Shown: positions 7,487-13,395 of the stretch, piece by piece
Layout: every line of letters begins with the position of its first letter
Position numbering within the stretch: position 1 is the first letter of the stretch
Made by a program: the position numbers and the translations under genes
The notes under the pieces: generated by a model
What the model saw: the letters and a program-made list of their open reading frames with translations, nothing else
The model's database searches: none
What the model was told of the DNA's origin: nothing
Origin: an uncultured Fusobacterium sp.
Lineage (GTDB): Bacteria; Fusobacteriota; Fusobacteriia; Fusobacteriales; Fusobacteriaceae
Length of the DNA stretch: 17,062 nucleotides
Direction of reading: 5' to 3'
NCBI GenBank assembly: GCA_900542625.1
Contig: UQOH01000044.1
Span: 1-17,062, forward strand

Positions 7487-7515
7487 ATTATATTATAAAA
7501 TACTAAAAAAGTCAA
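7487..7515 (-). promoter_or_regulatory. metK promoter TTGACT-17-TATAAT
   Basis: -35 TTGACT at 7515-7510 and -10 TATAAT at 7492-7487 with 17 bases between. The start site falls near 7480, at the 5' edge of the SAM aptamer. The -35 is only 21 bases past the carB stop codon. Confidence 0.85.
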
Positions 7516-7536
7516 GAATATTTTTTTAATTTATTC

Positions 7537-10500
7537 TTAGATTTTTGAAATATCAAATATTTCAAGTTCTCCTTCTTTAAGGTGTTTTTTCTCCATTCTG
7601 ATTACAGCATTAAGTGTATCTATTGAAGTTAATACCTCTACTCCATACTCTATTGCTGTTCTTCTCATTTTGAATCCATCTCTTTGAGCGTCGTTTGCTT
7701 TTGTAGGAGTGTTGATTAACAAATCAACCTGTCTGTTCATAAGAAGTGTTAAGATATTTGGCTCAGCCTCTCCAACTCTTCTTACAACTTCTGCTTTTAC
7801 TCCATGCTCTTCAAGATATTTTTGAGTTCCAGCTGTTGCAAACAATTCACATCCAAGTCCGATTAACTCTTTTGCAACTGGTAAAAACTCATCTTTATCT
7901 TTATCTCTTATAGTTAAAAGAATTTTTCTTCCAGAAACTTTGTGAACTCTCTTAGCTGCTAAAAGTCCTTTATAGATTGCTTCGTCTACAGTGTTTCCTA
8001 CTCCAAGAACCTCTCCTGTTGATCTCATTTCAGGTCCAAGTGATACTTCAACGTTTGATAATTTTTCTGTTGAGAATACTGGAACTTTTACAGCAACAAC
8101 ATTTGGTTTCTTGTAAATTCCTGTTCCATAACCAATTTCATGTAAAGTTTCTCCTAAGATTATTCTTGTTGCAATTTCTATTACAGGAAGCCCTGATATT
8201 TTAGAAATATATGGAACTGTTCTTGATGATCTTGGATTAACTTCAATTACATAAAGTTCATTTTCATAAGCTATGAACTGAATGTTCATCATTCCTTTTG
8301 TTCCTAAAGCCTTAGAAATTTTTGTTGTAATTTCTAATACTTTTTCTTCTGTTCCTTCATATAAGTTCTGCTGTGGATAAACTGTTATAGAGTCTCCAGA
8401 GTGAACTCCTGCTCTTTCTAAGTGTTCCATGATTCCAGGAATTAAAACATCTTCTCCGTCACAGATTGCGTCTACTTCAAGTTCGATTCCGTTTAAGTAT
8501 TTATCTATTAGTACTGGGTTTTCAGGGTCTCTGTCAAATGATGATTCAAGATATTTTACAAGGTTGTATTCATCGTGGCAGATTTCCATTCCTTGTCCTC
8601 CAAGAACGTAAGAAGGTCTTACAAGAACTGGGTATTTAATCTGGTTAGCTATTTCGATTCCGTGGTTTATATCCCATACAGCTCTTCCTTTTGGTCTCTT
8701 AATATCTAACTCTTCCATCATTGCTTCAAATTTTTCTCTGTCCTCAGCTTCGTCTATTTTCTCAGCAGAAGTTCCAAGAATTTTGATTCCTCTTTCAGCA
8801 AGAGCATTAGCAAGTTTTATAGCTGTCTGTCCTCCAAATTGAAGAACAACTCCTTCTGGATTTTCTTTTTCGATTATGCTTAAAACATCTTCTAAAATTA
8901 ATGGTTCAAAATATAATCTGTCAGCTGTGTTATAGTCAGTTGAAACTGTTTCAGGGTTATTGTTGATTATGATGCTTTCAATTCCCATTTTCTTAAGAGT
9001 TTTGATAGAGTGAACTGTACAGTAGTCAAACTCTATTCCTTGTCCTATTCTGATTGGTCCTGAACCTATAACAATTATCTTTCTTTTGTTTTCAACTTCT
9101 ACTTCATCATGCTCATCATATGTTGAGTATAAATAAGATGTCTGTGCTTTAAATTCAGCAGCACAAGTATCAACTCTCTTATATGAAGGGATGATTCCGT
9201 GTTCTATTCTCTTGCTTCTGATATCCTCTTCGCTTACTCCCATAAGTTCAGCAATACCTCTGTCAGAGAATCCTTTTTTCTTTAATTTTCTTAAGTATTC
9301 TACATCTAAATCTTTAAATTTAGTTTTCTTTAAAATCTCTTCCTGTCTTACAAGCCATTCGATTTTTTCCATGAAGAATTTATCGATACCTGTAATTTTT
9401 TGTAATTTTTCTTTTATATATCCTCTTCTAAGCATTTCAGCAACAACGAATATTCTTTCGTCATCAGGTCTTACAACAGCTTTCTTTAACTCTTCCATTG
9501 TAAGTTTTTTAACAGCTGGGTGCTCAAGATTAAATCTTCCGATTTCAAGAGATTTTAATCCTTTTAAGAATGCAGCCTCAAAGTTGTCTCCTATTGACAT
9601 AACTTCTCCTGTAGCCATCATTTTTGTTCCAAGAACCTTGTTTGCATTTCTGAATTTGTCAAAAGGCCATTTAGGAATTTTTGCAACTATATAGTCAATA
9701 GTAGGCTCTGTGCAGGCATATGATTCTCCTGTAACTTCGTTTACTATTTCATCAAGAGTGTATCCTAAAGCAAGCTTTGTAGATACTCTTGCTATTGGGT
9801 ATCCTGTTGCTTTTGATGCAAGAGCAGATGAACGAGATACTCTTGGGTTGATTTCAATTATTGCATATTTCATTGATTTTGGGTGAAGAGCAAATTGTAC
9901 GTTACATCCTCCAACAACTCCAACTTCATCAAGTATTTTTAAAGCAGATTTTTTAAGCATAACTGCTTCTTTGTGAGTTAATGTCTGAGTTGGTGCAACA
10001 ACGATAGAGTCTCCTGTGTGGATTCCAACAGGGTCTACGTTTTCCATATTACAAATAGTAATACAGTTTCCATTTTTGTCTCTCATTACTTCATATTCTA
10101 TCTCTTTCCATCCAAGGATAGATTTTTCTATAAGAACTTGTCCTACTCTTGATAAAGCAAGTCCTTTTAATAATATTTCTTCAAGCTCTTTAGGGTTATT
10201 GGCAATTCCTCCGCCAGTTCCTCCCATTGTGTAAGCAGGTCTTACAACAACAGGGTATCCGATTTCTTTTGCAACATCTCTACCGTGTTGTAAACTTTCT
10301 ACGATTTCACTTTCAATGCAAGGTTCTCCGATTTTCTCCATAGTTTCTCTGAAGATCTCTCTGTCCTCACCTTTTTTTATAGATTCAACAGATGTTCCGA
10401 TTACTCTTACACCATATTTTTCAAGTATTCCTTTTTCAGTAAGCTCAACAGCAAGGTTAAGAGCTGTTTGTCCTCCCATTCCTGCAAGAAGTGAATCAGG

Positions 10501-10743
10501 TCTTTCTTTAGCAATTACTTTCTCAACAAATTCTGCTGTGATCGGTTCAACATATATTCTGTCTGCAACTGCTTTGTCTGTCATTATTGTAGCAGGGTTT
10601 GAGTTGATAAGAACAACTTCAATTCCCTCGCTTTTTAAAGTTTCGCAGGCTTGAGTTCCTGAATAGTCAAATTCTGCTGCCTGTCCTATTATAATTGGTC
10701 CTGAACCTATTACTAATACTTTTTTTATTGATTTATCTAACAT
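7537..10743 (-). CDS. carB: Carbamoyl-phosphate synthase large subunit
   Basis: 1068 residues, typical bacterial length. It uses two ATP, bicarbonate and ammonia to make carbamoyl phosphate for pyrimidines and arginine. Two ATP-grasp halves are visible: the first with GSGPIIIGQAAEFDYSG, EDRE (Arg128), VRPAYTMGGTGGG (Arg168) and EINPRVSRSSALASKATG; the second with GSGPIRIGQGIEFDYC, VRPSYVLGGQGM and EVNPRSSRTVPYISK. The Glu and Asp of ERAGVHSGD, equivalent to E. coli ornithine-site residues, are kept. A C-terminal MGS-like domain (FATAGT, INTPT) fits UMP/ornithine control. AGGAGG at 10754-10749. It lies 57 bases after carA in the same transcript. Nothing suggests loss of synthase activity, in contrast to CarA. 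Confidence 0.97.
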   Translation of the reverse strand: MLDKSIKKVLVIGSGPIIIGQAAEFDYSGTQACETLKSEGIEVVLINSNPATIMTDKAVADRIYVEPITAEFVEKVIAKERPDSLLAGMGGQTALNLAVELTEKGILEKYGVRVIGTSVESIKKGEDREIFRETMEKIGEPCIESEIVESLQHGRDVAKEIGYPVVVRPAYTMGGTGGGIANNPKELEEILLKGLALSRVGQVLIEKSILGWKEIEYEVMRDKNGNCITICNMENVDPVGIHTGDSIVVAPTQTLTHKEAVMLKKSALKILDEVGVVGGCNVQFALHPKSMKYAIIEINPRVSRSSALASKATGYPIARVSTKLALGYTLDEIVNEVTGESYACTEPTIDYIVAKIPKWPFDKFRNANKVLGTKMMATGEVMSIGDNFEAAFLKGLKSLEIGRFNLEHPAVKKLTMEELKKAVVRPDDERIFVVAEMLRRGYIKEKLQKITGIDKFFMEKIEWLVRQEEILKKTKFKDLDVEYLRKLKKKGFSDRGIAELMGVSEEDIRSKRIEHGIIPSYKRVDTCAAEFKAQTSYLYSTYDEHDEVEVENKRKIIVIGSGPIRIGQGIEFDYCTVHSIKTLKKMGIESIIINNNPETVSTDYNTADRLYFEPLILEDVLSIIEKENPEGVVLQFGGQTAIKLANALAERGIKILGTSAEKIDEAEDREKFEAMMEELDIKRPKGRAVWDINHGIEIANQIKYPVLVRPSYVLGGQGMEICHDEYNLVKYLESSFDRDPENPVLIDKYLNGIELEVDAICDGEDVLIPGIMEHLERAGVHSGDSITVYPQQNLYEGTEEKVLEITTKISKALGTKGMMNIQFIAYENELYVIEVNPRSSRTVPYISKISGLPVIEIATRIILGETLHEIGYGTGIYKKPNVVAVKVPVFSTEKLSNVEVSLGPEMRSTGEVLGVGNTVDEAIYKGLLAAKRVHKVSGRKILLTIRDKDKDEFLPVAKELIGLGCELFATAGTQKYLEEHGVKAEVVRRVGEAEPNILTLLMNRQVDLLINTPTKANDAQRDGFKMRRTAIEYGVEVLTSIDTLNAVIRMEKKHLKEGELEIFDISKI

Positions 10744-10800
10744 TCTTTCCTCCTAAAATTCTCATCATCAAAATCTATGCTCAAAATATTTAAAATTTTA

Positions 10801-11835
10801 TTAAACAAGTTTTAAAAATCTTTCTAAAACATCATTTGAACCTTTATATAAATCAGGCATATATTGAACGCTGACTACTTTTAAAGTGTCGTTTTTCATT
10901 CCTTCTATTGTTTTGATATTTATACCTTGATGAGTCATTTCCATTCCTTCAGGAAGTTCTTCCACAACGTATCCTGCGTTTTGAGAAGTGATTATTACTT
11001 TTCCTGTTGCCATATCTTTTACAGGATATCCTCCTCTGTGTCCATATTTAAGTTTTGCAGTTTTTCCTCCAAGAGCAAGAGCTATAATCTGATGTCCAAG
11101 AACCTCTCCGAAAACAGGAAGCTTTCCTATTACTTTTTTAAGTTCTTCTATTGTTTCAGTAAGTTCTGCAGGGTTTCCTGGTCCGTTAGAAACTATAAGA
11201 GCCTCCACACCAGAGTTAAGAATATCTTCTCCTTTAGTGTTGTAAGGGAATACAACAGCTTTGAACCCTTTTTCTGCTAAATAATCAAGAGTGCTGTTTT
11301 TAACTCCTAAATCAAGAACTCCGATTTTCTTTCCTTCGTTTTCTTTTTCACAGATTTCTTTACAGCTTACTTCTGCTGCAGCTTTTTCATTTCCTATGCT
11401 GTTAAATCTCTCTTGAATCTCTTTCTTTGTTAAATCTTCGGCTGTTATGATAGCTTTCATTGATCCATTATCTCTTATAATCTGAGTAAGGTATCTAGTA
11501 TCGATTCCTTTAAAACCAGTTACGCCATATTGTCTTAAGAAACCATCAAGAGTCATTTCACATCTGAAGTTGTTAGGTAATTTAGCATCCTCTTTAATGA
11601 TTAATGCTTTTAAATGAATTTTGTCAGATTCCATGTCCTCAGTATTGATTCCATAGTTTCCTATCATTGGATATGTCATGACCATCATCAATCCATGCCC
11701 TGCTGGATCAGTAAGTATTTCCTGATATCCTGTCATTCCTGTGTTGAAAGATATTTCTCCAACAGTATCTGCTAATTCTCCAAAAATTTTTCCTTCAAAA
11801 ACTTTACCATTTTCAAGAATTAATTTTCCTTTCAT
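10801..11835 (-). CDS. carA: Carbamoyl-phosphate synthase small subunit, glutaminase triad lost
   Basis: 344 residues. Normally CarA hydrolyses glutamine and channels ammonia to CarB. The N-terminal CarA domain (TGMTGYQEILTDP, MTYPMIGNYG, GIDTR) and the class I amidotransferase fold (LDLGVKN, SNGPGNP, GHQIIALALGGKT, GHRGG) are recognisable. The catalytic motif usually spelled G-I-C-L-G-H-Q reads G-E-V-L-G-H-Q, placing Val245 at the cysteine; H-P-E reads M-P-D (Met326, Asp328). Ser of TDPS is Ala45 and N-H-G is N-A-G at 286-288. I checked these codons on the DNA. The protein should lack glutaminase activity but may still hold CarB in shape, giving an ammonia-dependent enzyme. GGGAGGT at 11847-11841 precedes ATG 11835. 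Confidence 0.93.
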   Translation of the reverse strand: MKGKLILENGKVFEGKIFGELADTVGEISFNTGMTGYQEILTDPAGHGLMMVMTYPMIGNYGINTEDMESDKIHLKALIIKEDAKLPNNFRCEMTLDGFLRQYGVTGFKGIDTRYLTQIIRDNGSMKAIITAEDLTKKEIQERFNSIGNEKAAAEVSCKEICEKENEGKKIGVLDLGVKNSTLDYLAEKGFKAVVFPYNTKGEDILNSGVEALIVSNGPGNPAELTETIEELKKVIGKLPVFGEVLGHQIIALALGGKTAKLKYGHRGGYPVKDMATGKVIITSQNAGYVVEELPEGMEMTHQGINIKTIEGMKNDTLKVVSVQYMPDLYKGSNDVLERFLKLV

Positions 11836-11857
11836 TAAAGACCTCCCAAAATTTTAT

Positions 11858-11887
11858 AAAAAAAAAGATATAACAGGGTTATATCTT
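11858..11887 (-). terminator. Attenuator terminator in the carAB leader
   Basis: Minus-strand AAGATATAAC (11887-11878), loop CCT, and a perfect 10-bp complement (11874-11865), followed by nine U's. It stands 22 bases before the carA start, between the promoter at 12039-12067 and carA, so carAB transcription must pass it. The leader ORF stop codon TAA (11881-11879) lies inside its 5' arm, so a ribosome at the end of the leader would prevent folding. Confidence 0.88.
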
Positions 11888-12007
11888 AACTACAAAATTA
11901 ATATTAAAAACAAAATTAAAAAGCTTGGAAAAAGCAATAAAAAATGAGCTTTTTCCAGAAAAAACGTTATTTAAAGTGTTCTTCCATTTTCTCCTCATCT
12001 TTTTCAT
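11879..12007 (-). CDS. carAB leader peptide, 42 codons
   Basis: 42 residues from ATG 12007, with a strong GGGAGG at 12019-12014 six bases upstream. The frame extends further upstream but that part precedes the predicted transcription start near 12032, so ATG 12007 is chosen. The peptide starts MKKMRRKWKN and then is rich in Phe, Asn, Ile, Val and Ser; the mRNA of the second half is full of U runs. Its stop lies within the 5' arm of the attenuator terminator. Two early Arg codons are too far from the terminator for classical Arg-starvation attenuation. The arrangement is like that of the enterobacterial pyrBI leader. The peptide itself probably has no function. Confidence 0.7.
   Translation of the reverse strand: MKKMRRKWKNTLNNVFSGKSSFFIAFSKLFNFVFNINFVVKI
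11927..11956 (-). promoter_or_regulatory. Probable RNA polymerase pause hairpin in the carAB leader
   Basis: Minus-strand GGAAAAAGC (11956-11948) and GCTTTTTCC (11935-11927) form a perfect 9-bp stem with a 12-base loop. It is followed not by an immediate U tract but by a U-rich stretch with runs of four to five U's down to about 11890. AAAAAGCT can also pair with AGCTTTTT just downstream. This suits transcriptional pausing rather than termination. Confidence 0.5.
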
Positions 12008-12038
12008 TGTCTGCCTCCCAAATTTACTTCTAAAAGTA

Positions 12039-12067
12039 AGTATACTGTAAATTTTAAATCTTGTCAA
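12039..12067 (-). promoter_or_regulatory. carAB promoter TTGACA-17-TATACT
   Basis: -35 TTGACA at 12067-12062, -10 TATACT at 12044-12039, spacer exactly 17. Start near 12032 gives a leader of about 200 bases before carA. It is divergent from the promoter of the GrdX-family gene. Confidence 0.88.
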
Positions 12068-12124
12068 CTATAAATTTTAGTTTAATTTCGTGAAAACTTT
12101 TCTGTTCTTTTAAATTATTTTTTA

Positions 12125-12133
12125 TGATATAAT
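12125..12133 (+). promoter_or_regulatory. Extended -10 promoter for the GrdX-family gene
   Basis: TGATATAAT, identical to the element upstream of the SEDS gene, 32 bases before the start codon. No good -35 is seen. Confidence 0.65.
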
Positions 12134-12165
12134 TAAATATATGCATTATTTCAGGGAGGGTATAT

Positions 12166-12543
12166 ATGGATTTTATTATTGTTACAAATAATCCTAAAGT
12201 GTTTAATTTTTATAAGGAAACTGACGAAATAATTTTTTTAAAGGAAAACAGCCGTCTTCAGCTTCTTGAACAGATAAACGATTACATCATCAAAGGACAC
12301 AAACTTTTAAGTGATCCTATCTTATATAATATAGAAAACAGCAGCAACCCATTTAAAACTGTTATCATTTCCAAAAATCCTGCTGAAAACAATATGAGTT
12401 CTCTGGATATAATAGGCGGAGTTCTTCAGATAGCTGAAAAACTTCCTGAGCCTCTTCCTTTTACAGCAGAAGAAAATATTCTTGAAGAATTCAGATTTGT
12501 AGACCTTAATCTTATTATAAATAGTATAAAAGAACTTGATTAA
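12166..12543 (+). CDS. GrdX-family protein
   Basis: 125 residues, soluble. Features fit the GrdX family: N-terminal IIVTNNP (4-10), GHKLLSDP (44-51), NPFKTVIIS (61-69), LDIIGGVLQIAEKLPEP (80-96) and a C-terminal EEFRFVDLNLIINSI. GrdX is a small protein of unknown biochemical role named from glycine reductase operons of amino-acid-fermenting anaerobes. No grd selenoprotein genes, thioredoxin system or SECIS-like context is visible here, so this copy is outside the classical setting, at least within the window. GGGAGGG at 12154-12160 gives a strong start at ATG 12166. Only 14 bases separate it from the EAL-like gene, so the two are probably cotranscribed. Confidence 0.7.
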   Translation: MDFIIVTNNPKVFNFYKETDEIIFLKENSRLQLLEQINDYIIKGHKLLSDPILYNIENSSNPFKTVIISKNPAENNMSSLDIIGGVLQIAEKLPEPLPFTAEENILEEFRFVDLNLIINSIKELD

Positions 12544-12557
12544 TACAGGTGATAATT

Positions 12558-13196
12558 ATGAATGAAAATCTTTTTGAAACGCTTTTAGATAAAGTAAAAT
12601 TCAGATTTATTCCGGTTATGGATTTAAGTGATAATTCTGTTTATGGGTATAAAATTATTAAAGATTTTGATGATGCAGGATATGATGATAAAGAAGAAGT
12701 TTATGATTTGGCATACGATGAGGGTGTTTTAGAGTTTTTTCTTTTAAAACTTCAGCAGAAAGCTTATCAGGCAGCTATTGATGCAGGATATGGAGATGTG
12801 AAAGTTTTCCACACTCTTAGAATAAACTATATAGGAGATGCTGAATATTTTTATTCAAGCATAGAGAACCTTATTACAAAATTTAATCTGGACAGAGAAA
12901 ATCTTGTTTATGAGCTTAAAGGAGCTTCTGACTGGAAAAATCTTGATCAGTTTTTAAAATATATGGATGAAGATTCTGTGCTGATGTTTAAGGAAAGTAA
13001 AGAATTTCCTTTAAACACAAATATGCTGCGTTTCCTTGAGCCTGAATTTATTGAGGCAATGTCTTTGGAATCTGCAAAAAAACTAAAAAATTCAGATTAT
13101 GTTTTAAGCAAAATAATCTACAAAATCCCTTCAGGAGAAAAATATACTAATGAAGAGCTTTTGAACTGCGGAATTGATTACGCATATCAATTTTAA
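12558..13196 (+). CDS. Degenerate EAL-domain-like protein, probably catalytically inactive
   Basis: 212 residues from ATG 12558, chosen because AGGTGA (12547-12552) sits five bases upstream; an in-frame GTG at 12549 lies inside that site. The order of elements follows the EAL phosphodiesterase fold: IPVMDLSDNSVYGYKIIKD (19-37) aligns with QPIVDL-G-VGYEALLR but reads KII instead of EAL; LVYELKGAS (116-124) aligns with LEITES; GEKYTNEELLNCGIDYAYQF (193-212) aligns with the E-E-LLxxLGxDYxQG end. Key acidic metal ligands appear to be missing, including the EAL glutamate and the DDFG pair. A binding or scaffold role is more likely than c-di-GMP hydrolysis. This assignment is by eye and only moderately sure. 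Confidence 0.55.
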   Translation: MNENLFETLLDKVKFRFIPVMDLSDNSVYGYKIIKDFDDAGYDDKEEVYDLAYDEGVLEFFLLKLQQKAYQAAIDAGYGDVKVFHTLRINYIGDAEYFYSSIENLITKFNLDRENLVYELKGASDWKNLDQFLKYMDEDSVLMFKESKEFPLNTNMLRFLEPEFIEAMSLESAKKLKNSDYVLSKIIYKIPSGEKYTNEELLNCGIDYAYQF

Positions 13197-13216
13197 AGTA
13201 TACGCATTAATAAATA

Positions 13217-13374
13217 ATGAGAAATAAAATTCTCTTCGTAAAAATATCTGCTGTTTATATTGCTTGCTCATCTAAAAACGATAAACTCACTTCGTTCAAA
13301 CATATCGTTTTTTACGATGAACTCGCTGCATAAACTACGCAGATATTTTTAATCTCGAGAATTTTGTTTCTCAT
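13217..13374. repeat. Long nested palindrome between convergent genes
   Basis: A 158-bp imperfect inverted repeat. Paired arms: ATGAGAAA 13217-13224 with 13367-13374; AAAATTCTC 13226-13234 with 13357-13365; AAAAATATCTGC 13240-13251 with 13339-13350; GTTTAT 13253-13258 with 13330-13335; CATC 13269-13272 with 13316-13319; AAAAACGAT 13274-13282 with 13304-13312. Weaker pairing may extend to about 13210 and 13384. The apex is about 21 bases. It fills the gap between two gene ends. It may be a MITE-like or REP-like intergenic element, and could also block read-through in both directions. Confidence 0.75.
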
Positions 13375-13395
13375 ATTTTTTATTTTTAATTAATT

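Noticed and set aside
9191..9694. 167-codon plus-strand open frame opposite carB
   Set aside because: Antisense shadow of a well-conserved gene, Ser/Phe/Ile-rich composition, no ribosome binding site.
10801..11300. Frameshift or sequencing error as the cause of the lost CarA active site
   Set aside because: The frame and flanking conserved blocks are intact on both sides of each changed site, and the changes are multi-base substitutions at separate places.
11927..11956. Hairpin in the carAB leader as a stand-alone terminator
   Set aside because: No U tract follows it directly; the next bases are AAGC. The true terminator is at 11858-11887.
12008..12067. Longer version of the carAB leader ORF
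   Set aside because: The extra codons lie over the -10 and -35 of the carAB promoter. ATG 12007 has a perfect GGGAGG.
13217..13374. CRISPR or integron attC site
   Set aside because: No repeated spacer-repeat units and no integrase. It is a single nested palindrome.
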